DNA of 64,000 nucleotides from Asticcacaulis endophyticus (GTDB lineage: Bacteria; Pseudomonadota; Alphaproteobacteria; Caulobacterales; Caulobacteraceae): contig NZ_BMZB01000005.1 in NCBI RefSeq assembly GCF_014652575.1, forward strand, positions 124,001-188,000, read 5' to 3'. The notes under the pieces are model-generated. The model did no database searches, had not been told where the DNA came from, and worked only from the letters and a program-made list of their open reading frames with translations. Positions 35,149 to 43,969 of this stretch are shown in pieces. The first letter of the stretch is position 1. Each line of letters begins with the position of its first letter. The translations under genes and the position numbers were made by a program.

Positions 35149-36561
35149 ATGAAATCCTTGTGTTTAGCCCTGCTGTGCAGTGTTGCCACCCTTGTACCGC
35201 TGGCCGTCGTTGCTGATGACCTGCCGCCGCTTGAGGTGCCGCGCACCGCCGGTCTGCCTTACGGCGTCAAATCCATTCCTGACCGGATCGTGCTGACACC
35301 CGGAGCCAATCCGGCGGTGGAAATGGCGGTATCGTTTCGCACCGACAGCCTGCAACGCACGGCCCAGGCGCAAATTGCGGTCGCGGTCGATGGCCCGACG
35401 CTAGAGGAAAAGGCGCAAACCGTCACCGGCACTACCACCTATTTCCCGTCGTCCAACGGGCTGGCCCACTATCAGCAGGTGCGTTTCACCGGCTTAACGC
35501 CCGATACCGTCTATGCTTACCGGGTCAAAGGCTCGGCGGGTTGGAGCGAATGGCATCAGTTCAAGACCGCCAAAACGACGCCAGAACCGTTCCGGTTCAT
35601 GTATCTGGGCGACACCCAGAACGGCATCCTGACCTTTGCGTCGCGGGTGATCCGTCAGGGCTTCCATGAGGGCAAGGTCGATCTGGTCGTCCATGCCGGC
35701 GATCTGGCGGCCCAGCGCGACAATCTGGATCACGACGATGAGTGGGGCGAGTGGACGCAGGCCGGTGGCTATAACTATTCTATGGTGCCGCAGATCCCGG
35801 CGACTGGAAACCACGAATATGCTGACCTGATCCTGCCCGATGGCATTGAATCGCGCAGGCTGGGGCCGTACTGGCAGGTTCAGTTTGCGCTGCCTGCCAA
35901 TGGTGCGCCGGGGGTTGAGAAAACCTCATACTTTGTCGATTATCAGGGCGCGCGCTTTATCGTGCTGGATGGTACAGCGGCCCTTGATCTGGGGCAGCTT
36001 CAGTCTCAAACCCAGTGGCTGGATAAGACCCTGACCGACAGCAAAGCCAACTGGAACTTCGTGCTGTTCCACCAGCCGATATTCACCTGCGCGCGTCCGA
36101 ACGACACCGAAGTGCTCAAAGCCGCCTGGAAGCCTGTGTTTGATAAGCACAAGGTCGATCTGGTGCTGCAAGGTCATGACCATTGTTATAGTCGCCTAAG
36201 CTCTGAGGTCGGACGCGCAGCGGGCATCACCGCGCGCAAAGGCGGTAAGGCGCAGGGCCCGGTCTATCTGGTCTCCGTAACCGGCTCAAAGATGTATGGT
36301 CTGAATAATCGTTCCGGCACTCAGCCCGATAAGGTGGCCGAAGCGACCGAGCTTTATCAGATCATCGATGTCGACGGGGCACGCCTGAAATTGCGCAGCT
36401 ATACGGCGTCAGGCAAGCTCTATGACGGTTTTGACCTTGAGCGGCGCAAGGATGGCACCAACCGTCTGCTTGAACTGAAAGAACCGATGCTGGCGACCCG
36501 TAAATGCATCGGTGCTGTTGGGCCGGACGGCGGGGCGTGTGTAGCTGACCCCAAGGATTAA
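35149..36561 (+). CDS. purple acid phosphatase-type metallophosphoesterase, exported
   Basis: 470-residue secreted or periplasmic phosphatase. There is a signal peptide (MKSLCLALLC to AVVAD), an N-terminal fibronectin-like domain (about 45-150) and a calcineurin-type metallophosphatase domain. Metal-ligand blocks are YLGDTQNG, VVHAGDLAAQRDN, PATGNHEY, FVLFHQP and LVLQGHDHCYSR. The ATG at 35149 is preceded by AGAGG at eight bases. Probably transcribed with the TonB receptor gene, it would strip phosphate from organophosphates generated by the neighbouring phytase. Confidence 0.88.
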   Translation: MKSLCLALLCSVATLVPLAVVADDLPPLEVPRTAGLPYGVKSIPDRIVLTPGANPAVEMAVSFRTDSLQRTAQAQIAVAVDGPTLEEKAQTVTGTTTYFPSSNGLAHYQQVRFTGLTPDTVYAYRVKGSAGWSEWHQFKTAKTTPEPFRFMYLGDTQNGILTFASRVIRQGFHEGKVDLVVHAGDLAAQRDNLDHDDEWGEWTQAGGYNYSMVPQIPATGNHEYADLILPDGIESRRLGPYWQVQFALPANGAPGVEKTSYFVDYQGARFIVLDGTAALDLGQLQSQTQWLDKTLTDSKANWNFVLFHQPIFTCARPNDTEVLKAAWKPVFDKHKVDLVLQGHDHCYSRLSSEVGRAAGITARKGGKAQGPVYLVSVTGSKMYGLNNRSGTQPDKVAEATELYQIIDVDGARLKLRSYTASGKLYDGFDLERRKDGTNRLLELKEPMLATRKCIGAVGPDGGACVADPKD

Positions 36562-36570
36562 GTGGTAAAG

Positions 36571-37956
36571 TCAGGCGACTGGCAACCGGATATCGGCCCG
36601 GAGCCCGCCCAGCGGGCTCTGGTCGAGCACCAGCTCGCCGCCGTGGCCACGGATGATGTCATGGGCGATCGACAAGCCCAAGCCGACGCCCTTGACGTTC
36701 TGATTGCGGGATTCGTCTAGCCGTGAAAAGGCCTTCATGGCATCTTCGCGCTTATCAGGGGCAATGCCTGGCCCATCATCATCGACATAGATGTGCAGCA
36801 GTCGGGCCGGGCCACCCGTCTTGTTAATCGTGGCCTTGACCTCGACCTCAGCACTGACCGCGACGACCTTGGCGTGGTGAAAGCCGTTCATGATCAGATT
36901 GGTCAGGGCACGTTGAAGGCCCATTTCGCGGGCCGATATGGTGACATCTTCGCTAAGCGGCGACAGTTGCAGCTTATGGCCTGAGCGTTCGATGCTGTCA
37001 TTGAGTGCGGCCAGCAAACCGTTGATCGAGACATCCTCCTGCGTGTCCTGCATCTCACCGCGCGCAAAGGCCAGATATTCGTCGATCATATAGGCCATTT
37101 CCGACACGTCCTGCTTCATGCGTTCGGTCGCGGTGTCCTGGGGGGCCATGGCCAGTTCCAGCTTAAGCCGGGTCAGCGGGGTGCGCAAATCGTGGGACAC
37201 GGACGCCAGCAAGGTCGTGCGCTGTTCGATATGGCGCTGGATGCGGGCTTTCATCTTCAGGAAGGCGTGGGCGGCGGCGCGGACTTCGGCGGCGCCGTAG
37301 GGCTTAAAGCCCGGATCATCTTCACCCTTGCCAAAAGCCTCAGCCGCGCGGGCCAGCCGCTCAATGGCGCGGACCTGGTTGCGGATAAACAGGATAGATA
37401 TGGTTGTCAGGAAAAAGGTCGCGCCGCCCATCCACAAGATAAAGATATGGGCGCGGGTCGCAAAGGCCCGCTCACGGGGCGCAATGATACGCATGACCCC
37501 GCCGTCGACCTGAACACGGATATCGACGGCACCGGCATATCGGGTGGTATCGAACCAGAACGGATCATCAAGCTGGTTTTGCAGGGCGCGCTTGAGTGAG
37601 CGATCAAGCGCGGCCCAGGGGTTCGGACGGCGGCGCTCCGGCAGGGCTTTGTGCGGTTGGTACACGATAGAGAGCTGCATGGCCTTTTGCGCCTGCTCGG
37701 AGATGCGCGTCATGTTCTGCGTGGTCGGGTCGGCCTCATAGGCATCGACCGCCCAGACTATATCACCGACCAGCCCTTCGGATAGGCGCGCCGTCACGGT
37801 TTCCCAGTGCATATCAAAGAACGCCCAGGTTACCGCAAACTGCATCAGCGCCACCGGCAGGACGATGATCAGCAGCGCGCGGCCCCACAGGGTTTTGGGG
37901 ATGCTGCGCTTGATGAACTTGGGCCACAGGCTGATTTTGGGCAGGCGCAGTTTCAT
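36571..37956 (-). CDS. EnvZ-type sensor histidine kinase
   Basis: 461-residue inner-membrane histidine kinase. Two transmembrane segments (about 25-47 and 172-195) flank a periplasmic sensor of about 125 residues, followed by HAMP, H box LASVSHDLRTPLTRLKLEL with intact His, N box NLIMNGFHHA, and G boxes VDDDGPGI and GVGLGLSIAHDII. It follows its regulator gene by three bases on the minus strand. The pair resembles the alphaproteobacterial EnvZ/OmpR (PetR-like) set rather than PhoR/PhoB, despite lying beside the phosphate genes. It is convergent with the phosphatase gene, nine bases between stops. Confidence 0.88.
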   Translation of the reverse strand: MKLRLPKISLWPKFIKRSIPKTLWGRALLIIVLPVALMQFAVTWAFFDMHWETVTARLSEGLVGDIVWAVDAYEADPTTQNMTRISEQAQKAMQLSIVYQPHKALPERRRPNPWAALDRSLKRALQNQLDDPFWFDTTRYAGAVDIRVQVDGGVMRIIAPRERAFATRAHIFILWMGGATFFLTTISILFIRNQVRAIERLARAAEAFGKGEDDPGFKPYGAAEVRAAAHAFLKMKARIQRHIEQRTTLLASVSHDLRTPLTRLKLELAMAPQDTATERMKQDVSEMAYMIDEYLAFARGEMQDTQEDVSINGLLAALNDSIERSGHKLQLSPLSEDVTISAREMGLQRALTNLIMNGFHHAKVVAVSAEVEVKATINKTGGPARLLHIYVDDDGPGIAPDKREDAMKAFSRLDESRNQNVKGVGLGLSIAHDIIRGHGGELVLDQSPLGGLRADIRLPVA

Positions 37957-37959
37957 AAC

Positions 37960-38658
37960 TTAATCAGGTGCCAGCATATAGCCCTTGCCGCGCACGGTTT
38001 GCAGATAGCGCGGGTTTTTAGGATCGTTTTCAATCTTGCGGCGCAGGCGGGTAACCTGAACATCGACGGCGCGGCCGGTGGTATCAACGCTGTCCTTGGC
38101 CAGTTCCATACGGTCGACGGGCACATTGGCGCGTTCAGCCAGATATTTCAGCAGTTGTGCCTCGGCCTCGGTCAGGCGCACCAACGCCCCGGCCTTGGTC
38201 AGCTCCGAGCGTTCAAGGTCAAAGGTAAAGGCCCCGATATGAATCTCACGCGGCAAAGCCGGTTTCACACCCGTACGACGCAGGATCGCCTCGATCCGCA
38301 GCAAAAGTTCCTGTGGTTCAAACGGTTTGGACAGATAATCATCGGCCCCCAGCGACAGGCCCATGATGCGGTCGTCAGGCAAACCGCGCGCGGTCAGGAT
38401 CAGGATCGGCACGTTGGAATTGGCCCGCACCCATTTCGACAGCGAAAAGCCGTCTTCGCCCGGCATCATGACATCCAGAATCAGCAGGTCGAAATCCAGC
38501 AACTGCAACATGCGCTTGGCGGCATCGGCATGGGCGGCGGCGGTGACGCGAAAGCCCTGCCGCGACAGGAACTCCTTTAGCAGGGTGCGGATGCGGTCAT
38601 CGTCATCGACGACCAGCAGATGGCGGGCAGTGGCTTCGGAGGTTGGCGCGGGACTCAA
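37960..38658 (-). CDS. OmpR/PetR-type response regulator
   Basis: 232-residue response regulator. The receiver domain (about 15-130) has the acidic pocket DDDD, phospho-Asp in LLILDVMMPGEDG, and conserved LTARG and GADDYLSKPF. The C-terminal winged-helix DNA-binding domain ends in RLRRKIENDPKNPRYLQTVRGKGYM. No ATG is available; I chose the TTG at 38658 because AGAGGA lies seven to eight bases upstream and the protein then has family length. An alternative TTG at 38697 adds 13 residues. It is cotranscribed with the kinase gene. The sequence style (DDDDRIRTLLKEFLSRQGF) matches PetR/OmpR of alphaproteobacteria. Confidence 0.88.
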   Translation of the reverse strand: MSPAPTSEATARHLLVVDDDDRIRTLLKEFLSRQGFRVTAAAHADAAKRMLQLLDFDLLILDVMMPGEDGFSLSKWVRANSNVPILILTARGLPDDRIMGLSLGADDYLSKPFEPQELLLRIEAILRRTGVKPALPREIHIGAFTFDLERSELTKAGALVRLTEAEAQLLKYLAERANVPVDRMELAKDSVDTTGRAVDVQVTRLRRKIENDPKNPRYLQTVRGKGYMLAPD

Positions 38659-38783
38659 AGGTTTTGTCCTCTCTGTTATCGTAGGGCGTATATTCAAAGT
38701 ATAGACATGACCAATCGGTTAAAAATGTAAAGCCTGTTACGCGCCCGCCTCTGAAATGCTCACTCAACAGTGATTACCAAAGA

Positions 38784-39320
38784 TTATCGGATCGCTTTTG
38801 GACGGTTCCAAGGCATGTGCGCCAGAACTCTAGCCAGGCCGCAGATGCCGGTGAGGCCCGCAAAGATCAGGCCCGCACCGAAAAAGGCCGCGCCCCAGAT
38901 GAAGTGAGGGTTTACAAAGACGCTAAGGAGCGCAAACGCCAAAACCCCCAGCCCGATCGTTAATTGCGTCTGGCGATCCAGCGGCAGGGTGAGGCGGGTG
39001 CCCGGTTTTTCGGTAGCAAAGCCTGCCGCCGTCCAGGCGCTGATGCCGCCTTCCAGATTATGGATTTCAAGATCGGGATATAACTGGCTCAAGGTCTGGC
39101 AGGCCGATTGCCCGCGTCCGCCCTTAAGGCAGTGAACGGCAAGGATGCGTCCATCAAGCGCGGGCAGGGGCGTAGTGGCCAGAGCGCCGAGCGGTATCAG
39201 GTGTGCTCCGGCAATATGCTCGGCGGCATGTTCGGAAGGTTCGCGCACATCAATCAAAATGGCTTCATTATGGTTCAGCCATTGTTTCAGGGTGGGGGCG
39301 TCAACAGATTTTACAGGCAT
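38784..39320 (-). CDS. rhodanese-domain membrane protein, YgaP-like
   Basis: 178-residue protein. An N-terminal rhodanese domain (about 1-108) has active-site Cys64 in VHCLKGGRGQ, and a C-terminal DUF2892-type pair of membrane helices covers about 120-165. This is the layout of YgaP, a membrane sulfurtransferase handling thiosulfate or persulfide sulfur on the cytoplasmic side. It lies downstream of an ArsR-type repressor gene on the same strand. The 35-base gap between them holds an operator-like palindrome (39337-39350), so it may be transcribed both from the upstream promoter and its own. Confidence 0.85.
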   Translation of the reverse strand: MPVKSVDAPTLKQWLNHNEAILIDVREPSEHAAEHIAGAHLIPLGALATTPLPALDGRILAVHCLKGGRGQSACQTLSQLYPDLEIHNLEGGISAWTAAGFATEKPGTRLTLPLDRQTQLTIGLGVLAFALLSVFVNPHFIWGAAFFGAGLIFAGLTGICGLARVLAHMPWNRPKAIR

Positions 39321-39336
39321 GTTTCACTCAATCTAT

Positions 39337-39350
39337 TAGAGTTATCTAAT
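39337..39350. promoter_or_regulatory. BigR-type operator, copy 1
   Basis: TTAGA-GTTA-TCTAA, a perfect inverted repeat in the gap before the rhodanese gene. It shares the exact arms and spacing of the site at 39701-39714 and resembles the AT-rich palindromes bound by BigR/YgaV repressors. Confidence 0.65.
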
Positions 39351-39355
39351 TTATT

Positions 39356-39667
39356 TCAGGATTGGCAGTAGATCAGATACAGGGTGGACAACAGGGCGGT
39401 GACCTTGGGGTTGGCTAGACGGTAATAGACCATCTGGCCTTGTTTTTCGGCTTCAATCAGACCTTGGGCGCGCATCTTGGCCAGATGTTGTGACAAGGCT
39501 GATTGAGAAAGATGAATATTTTCATTGAGCTCACCTACTGATCTTCTCTGATCGATAAGCTGGCACAGGATCAGCAGGCGATGCCGGTTAGCCAAAAGCT
39601 TAAGCATGGCTTCGGCCTCAGCGGCATTGCGTTCCAGAACGTCGGCGGGGGTGTCAGTAGTGGGCAT
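39356..39667 (-). CDS. ArsR-family persulfide-type repressor (BigR/YgaV-like)
   Basis: 103-residue winged-helix repressor of the ArsR/SmtB family. The recognition helix is in LSQSALSQHLAKMRAQGLIEA. Two cysteines, Cys35 in LLILCQL and Cys101 in LIYCQS, match the redox pair of BigR/SqrR/YgaV sensors that form a tetrasulfide bridge with reactive sulfur species. Metal-binding ArsR motifs are absent. Neighbours (rhodanese downstream, CMD protein divergent) and two identical operator-like palindromes support autoregulation and control of sulfur detoxification. Confidence 0.85.
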   Translation of the reverse strand: MPTTDTPADVLERNAAEAEAMLKLLANRHRLLILCQLIDQRRSVGELNENIHLSQSALSQHLAKMRAQGLIEAEKQGQMVYYRLANPKVTALLSTLYLIYCQS

Positions 39668-39700
39668 GAAATATTTTGTCCTTTGGCTCTTGTAAATATA

Positions 39701-39714
39701 TTAGATAATTCTAA
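39701..39714. promoter_or_regulatory. BigR-type operator, copy 2
   Basis: TTAGA-TAAT-TCTAA, a perfect inverted repeat in the 94-base divergent gap between the repressor gene and the CMD gene. It lies in an A/T-rich stretch and is placed to control both promoters. Confidence 0.68.
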
Positions 39715-39761
39715 ATTATTCAAGAGCCGATGGTGGCGAAAATTTATTGAGGTTTAGAGCC

Positions 39762-40118
39762 ATGACCAAATCCTATCCCGATATTACCCGTCGCATTTCA
39801 GGGAATTTGAAAACCCTGCGCCGCGACATACATGAGACTATGGCGGGCTTTTCCGCGCTGGCGCAGGCGGCCACCAAGGACGGTGCGCTGGATAAAAAGA
39901 CGAAAGAATTGATCGCGCTGGCGATTGGTGTGTCGACGCGGTGCGATGGCTGCATAGGCTTTCATACCGAAGCTCTGGTTCGGTTGGGGGCCACCAAGTC
40001 GGAGGTTGAGGAAACGCTGGGTATGGCCATCTACATGGGCGGCGGCCCGTCGCTGATGTATGCCGCGGATGCAATCGCGGCCTTTGATCAATTTACGGAC
40101 GCAGCACAAGCGGCGTAA
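39762..40118 (+). CDS. carboxymuconolactone decarboxylase (AhpD-like) family protein
   Basis: 118-residue CMD/AhpD-family protein. The redox motif is CDGCIGFH (Cys61, Cys64, His68), in the helical core typical of AhpD-like peroxidase partners. The ATG at 39762 has GAGG nine bases upstream; an in-frame start at 39747 is less likely. It is divergent from the BigR-like repressor gene with an operator between, so it is probably induced by reactive sulfur or oxidants. Its exact substrate is unknown. A strong terminator follows. Confidence 0.85.
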   Translation: MTKSYPDITRRISGNLKTLRRDIHETMAGFSALAQAATKDGALDKKTKELIALAIGVSTRCDGCIGFHTEALVRLGATKSEVEETLGMAIYMGGGPSLMYAADAIAAFDQFTDAAQAA

Positions 40119-40132
40119 GATTCCGAACAAAT

Positions 40133-40164
40133 AAAAAAGCCCCCGGCGAACACCGGGGGCTTTT
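40133..40164. terminator. bidirectional intrinsic terminator
   Basis: AAAAGCCCCCGG (40135-40146) and CCGGGGGCTTTT (40153-40164) pair perfectly around a 6-base loop between the convergent CMD and chemoreceptor genes. Confidence 0.9.
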
Positions 40165-40184
40165 CATGAGTGCGGTTGGCGGCC

Positions 40185-41858
40185 TTATGCGGCGCGCAGG
40201 CGGGTCACGAAGCTGACCACCTCGGCCTGAAGGTCTTCGGAGCGGCCTTCGAGGTCGGACGACAGGCTGAGCAGCGACTGAGCCGCTTCGCCGGTCGATT
40301 GGGCTGCACGGCCCACGCCGGTGATATGGCCGGTCACGTCGCGGGTGCCAGAGGCCGCCAAATTGGTGTTGTTAGCGATTTCATTGGTCGCGGCCCCTTG
40401 CTGTTCAACCGAAGCGGCGATCGATGAGGTCAACTGGCCGATGGTTTCAATGGTGCGGACAATGGCGTCAATGGAGCCCACAGTGATGGTGGTCGCCGAC
40501 TGGATTTCCGAGATCTTGGTGCGAATATCGTCGGTGGCTTTGGCGGTTTGCTGTGCCAGTTGCTTGACCTCAGAGGCCACAACCGCAAAGCCTTTGCCCG
40601 CTTCGCCGGCACGGGCCGACTCGATGGTGGCGTTGAGCGCCAAAAGGTTGGTCTGGGCGGCAATGGCCTGAATCAGGTTGATGACTTCACCGATTTCATT
40701 GGCGGCAACCTGAAGGGTCTGGATGGCCTGTTCGGTCTTTTGGGCTTCTACGACCGCCAGACGGGTGACTTCTGAGGTGCGGATGACCTGCTGGTTGATT
40801 TCACCGACGCTGGCCGACAGTTCTTCGGTAGCTGCGGCGACGTTCTGGACGTTGTTGGCGGCTTCGATCGCGGCAGAGGACACAGACGCGGCGCGGGTAT
40901 TGGTGTCGTCGGCATTTTCCGACAGACCGCGGGCGGCATCAGCCACTGTGCGTGAGGAATTGATGAAGCGGGTCGCCAGTTCGCCCATATGCTTTTCAAA
41001 CTCGGAGGCGATGCGGTTACGTTCCTGCATCAGTTCAGCGTAGGCACGTTTTTCGGCCAGTTGCTGTTCGCCTTTAAGCGCTTCGGCTTCGGCAGCGCGA
41101 TCACGCAGGACGCGGATCGAGCGCCACAGGCTGGAGATTTCGTCCTTGCCCTTGGCTTCGGGGATGACCGTGTCGTAGGCGCCGTCAGAGATCTTATTCA
41201 CACTGCCGGTGACGTTCTGGAGCGGACGGGAAATCGAATTGATCGCCACCCACAGCGAGGCGCACACCAGAAAGACAATGCCCGACGCGGCCATCAGCAG
41301 AAACAGCATGGCGCGGGTATCGTTATATTTGTTGATAGCGCTTTCGGAACGATCAAGATCGGCGCGGATGGTCTTTACCATCGCATCGATCTCTTGCTGG
41401 AAGGCCTTGCGGTTTTCACGGTTGGCGTCGTTATTGCCCATGACATTGGCATCCTGCGGTGACACGTCACGGCCAAGACGGGCGACTTCGCGGCGGAAGG
41501 TGTTGAACTCCTGCGACCGCGCTTCGACCTTGGCAAATTCCGGCAGTTCATCACCACGCAGCGAGGTTTTCCACGTCGCCAGCATCCCCATCATTTCATC
41601 AAGATTCTTGTCGATGCCGTCGGCGAATTTTTTAGCACCGTCGATGTCGCTGGCCATATAGACGCCGCGCGATTCCATCACAACGGCGGTCACAAGGCGG
41701 TTGAGGCGCTCACCATTATAGGCGTTTTCATAGGCGCTGCCGTAGTCGTCGATCATCTTGTCGTAATCGCCGATGGTGATCAGGCCAAGGCCGGTGATGG
41801 CGCTGGCCATCAGCGCAAAGGCTGCAACTAGGGCGAGAATTCTGGTCTTTATGGTCAT
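40185..41858 (-). CDS. methyl-accepting chemotaxis protein
   Basis: 557-residue chemoreceptor. The N-terminal membrane segment is at about 7-28, followed by a helical periplasmic ligand domain (about 30-185), a second membrane segment (about 188-210), HAMP (about 210-265) and a signalling domain. The conserved hairpin tip reads [34 protein letters not shown], split here only for description. No CheR-binding pentapeptide is seen at the end. The ligand is unknown. A CtrA-type half-site TTAACCAT lies about 75 bases upstream of the start. Confidence 0.92.
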   Translation of the reverse strand: MTIKTRILALVAAFALMASAITGLGLITIGDYDKMIDDYGSAYENAYNGERLNRLVTAVVMESRGVYMASDIDGAKKFADGIDKNLDEMMGMLATWKTSLRGDELPEFAKVEARSQEFNTFRREVARLGRDVSPQDANVMGNNDANRENRKAFQQEIDAMVKTIRADLDRSESAINKYNDTRAMLFLLMAASGIVFLVCASLWVAINSISRPLQNVTGSVNKISDGAYDTVIPEAKGKDEISSLWRSIRVLRDRAAEAEALKGEQQLAEKRAYAELMQERNRIASEFEKHMGELATRFINSSRTVADAARGLSENADDTNTRAASVSSAAIEAANNVQNVAAATEELSASVGEINQQVIRTSEVTRLAVVEAQKTEQAIQTLQVAANEIGEVINLIQAIAAQTNLLALNATIESARAGEAGKGFAVVASEVKQLAQQTAKATDDIRTKISEIQSATTITVGSIDAIVRTIETIGQLTSSIAASVEQQGAATNEIANNTNLAASGTRDVTGHITGVGRAAQSTGEAAQSLLSLSSDLEGRSEDLQAEVVSFVTRLRAA

Positions 41859-41930
41859 GGGTTTGTCCCGTTTAAGCGAAACTCAAGGCTGTCCTCAACA
41901 TAGCTAATCATCGTTAACAAAAGCTGATTT

Positions 41931-41938
41931 TTAACCAT
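41931..41938. promoter_or_regulatory. CtrA-type half-site upstream of chemoreceptor gene
   Basis: TTAACCAT, the known CtrA half-site of Caulobacter, 73-80 bases before the chemoreceptor ATG. A second GTTAAC lies at 41913-41918. Binding is inferred only from the motif. Confidence 0.35.
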
Positions 41939-42065
41939 CACGTTCAGTTGTGTGAGTAGGTCAATATTCTGATTTCATTGGAAAATAATTTCTAATATAA
42001 ACGCTGGAATCGGGCATGTGACATGTTACCATGCTCAACGATTTATACCCTTAAAAGGATACCCC

Positions 42066-43175
42066 ATGAAGACCCGCGCCGCCGTTGCCTTTGAAGCCAA
42101 AAAGCCCTTGGAAATCGTGGAAGTTGATCTCGAAGGCCCCAAATTCGGTGAGGTTCTGGTCGAGATAAAAGCGACCGGCATTTGCCATACCGATGCCTAC
42201 ACCCTGGACGGTCTGGATTCGGAGGGTTTGTTCCCCTCGATCCTCGGTCACGAAGGGGCGGGCGTGGTGGTTGAGGTCGGTCCGGGCGTCGTTTCGTTAA
42301 AGCCGGGTGACCATGTTATCCCGCTTTATACGCCGGAATGCCGCCAATGTAAGTCGTGCCTGTCGCGCAAGACGAATCTGTGTACGGCGATTCGTGCAAC
42401 TCAGGGTAAAGGTCTGATGCCGGACGGCACGTCCCGGTTTTCCTACAAAGGCCAGGCGATCCATCACTATATGGGCTGCTCGACCTTTGCTAATCATACG
42501 GTCATGCCGGAAATCGCGCTGGCCAAGATCCGCACTGATGCCCCCTTTGATAAGGTCTGCTACATCGGCTGCGGCGTCACGACCGGGGTGGGGGCGGTGA
42601 CCAATACGGCTCAGGTTGAGCCGGGCGCCAACGCGGTGGTGTTTGGTCTTGGCGGGATCGGGCTTAATGTCATTCAGGGCCTGAAGATGGTCGGGGCCGA
42701 CAAGATCGTCGGCGTCGACATCAATGACGATAAGGCCGAGTGGGGTAAGCGCTTTGGCATGACCCACTTCGTCAATCCGAAAAAAATCGACGGCGATATC
42801 GTCGCCCATCTGGTCGAACTGACCGGCGGCGGGGCGGACTACACCTTTGACTGCACCGGCAATGTCGAGGTCATGCGTCAGGCGCTGGAAGCCTGCCACC
42901 GCGGTTGGGGCGAAAGCATCATCATCGGCGTGGCTCCGTCAGGCGCTGAGATCAAGACCCGCCCGTTCCAACTGGTTACGGGGCGCGTCTGGAAAGGCTC
43001 GGCCTTTGGTGGCGCGCGCGGCCGTACTGACGTGCCAAAGATTGTTGACTGGTATATGGACGGCAAGATCGAGATCGATCCGATGATCACCCACATCCTG
43101 CCCTTAGAGAAAATCAATGATGCCTTTGATCTGATGCACCGTGGCGAAAGCATCCGTTCTGTCGTAGTCTTTTAA
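42066..43175 (+). CDS. adhC: S-(hydroxymethyl)glutathione dehydrogenase (class III alcohol dehydrogenase)
   Basis: 369-residue zinc-dependent class III ADH, oxidising S-hydroxymethylglutathione formed from formaldehyde, with NAD. Visible blocks are the catalytic-zinc region [13 protein letters not shown] and [15 protein letters not shown], the structural-zinc cysteines in [15 protein letters not shown], and the nucleotide fold [14 protein letters not shown]. The ATG at 42066 is preceded by AAGGA at six bases. It is first in a formaldehyde operon with a GNAT protein and fghA. Confidence 0.94.
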   Translation: MKTRAAVAFEAKKPLEIVEVDLEGPKFGEVLVEIKATGICHTDAYTLDGLDSEGLFPSILGHEGAGVVVEVGPGVVSLKPGDHVIPLYTPECRQCKSCLSRKTNLCTAIRATQGKGLMPDGTSRFSYKGQAIHHYMGCSTFANHTVMPEIALAKIRTDAPFDKVCYIGCGVTTGVGAVTNTAQVEPGANAVVFGLGGIGLNVIQGLKMVGADKIVGVDINDDKAEWGKRFGMTHFVNPKKIDGDIVAHLVELTGGGADYTFDCTGNVEVMRQALEACHRGWGESIIIGVAPSGAEIKTRPFQLVTGRVWKGSAFGGARGRTDVPKIVDWYMDGKIEIDPMITHILPLEKINDAFDLMHRGESIRSVVVF

Positions 43176-43201
43176 GTAGTTAAGGGAATCGACAGACGAA
43201 C

Positions 43202-43966
43202 ATGACGGACGATGACGACGATATCGTGGATGCCCACGAATTTCACTGCGTGTTTTGCGGGGTGGCGATTGAGGATGAAAGCTCAGCCGTCATGCTGACC
43301 GCGACCTGGATGCCGCATTGGCGGGCCGATAAGTTTGCACCGCTGGCACAGGATTTCTGGGCCCATTCCGCCTGCCTTGAAAAAGGCTGGAAAGGCCAAT
43401 GGCCGTGGGAGGAGCATATCCTCTACGGCTTTGAGGCCGGAGCGGATAAGGAATACGCCCAGTCGCTGGAGATCAGTGTCGCCCGGCCGGAAGACCGCGA
43501 AGAGATTGAGGACATGCTGGAGACCGCCTTTGCCGAAGGCTTGCGGCGGTCCTACGGTACGGATCTGGTCGATGCGGTCTTGCCGACCATATCGAAAATC
43601 AACCCTAAGCTTTTGACCAGCGGGACGTTTTACGTTCTGGCCGACATGGACGGTCAGGTGGTGGCGTCGGGCGGGTGGACGCTGGATGATCCGGTCACCG
43701 GTGAAGTCATTGAAGGCGTGGCCCATATCCGCCATTTCGCCGTCCATCCGGATTTTTCGGGCTTTGGTCTGGGGCGCAAGCTGTTCCGCCACTGCCGTAG
43801 CCTGATCGCCAATGCCGGGGCGCGGGAAATCCGCTGCCTGTCGGGCCTGAATGCCGAGGCGTTTTACGCCAAGCTGGGCTTTGAGCGGGCAGGGGCTGTC
43901 GATATCGATCTGGGCGGCGTGTTTCTGCCGTCGGTCGATATGCGCCGTCCGGTGAAGGATAGTTAA
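43202..43966 (+). CDS. zinc-ribbon plus GNAT acetyltransferase fusion
   Basis: 254-residue protein lying between adhC and fghA. Residues 1-65 hold a probable zinc-binding module with Cys16-x2-Cys19 (HCVFCG) and His55-x2-Cys58 (HSACLEKGW). After a linker, residues about 90-245 form a GNAT N-acetyltransferase: VEGVAHIRHFAVHPDFSGFG as beta4, the acetyl-CoA loop GFGLGRKLFRHC and the terminal FYAKLGFERAG. The start is 26 bases after adhC; the stop is three bases before fghA, so cotranslation is likely. A role in formaldehyde or glutathione metabolism is suggested only by position. Confidence 0.75.
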   Translation: MTDDDDDIVDAHEFHCVFCGVAIEDESSAVMLTATWMPHWRADKFAPLAQDFWAHSACLEKGWKGQWPWEEHILYGFEAGADKEYAQSLEISVARPEDREEIEDMLETAFAEGLRRSYGTDLVDAVLPTISKINPKLLTSGTFYVLADMDGQVVASGGWTLDDPVTGEVIEGVAHIRHFAVHPDFSGFGLGRKLFRHCRSLIANAGAREIRCLSGLNAEAFYAKLGFERAGAVDIDLGGVFLPSVDMRRPVKDS

Positions 43967-43969
43967 ATA

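Noticed and set aside
36571-38658. Reading the two-component pair as PhoR/PhoB because of the adjacent phosphatase genes
   Set aside because: The kinase has a large periplasmic sensor and no PAS domain, and the regulator sequence fits the OmpR/PetR group.
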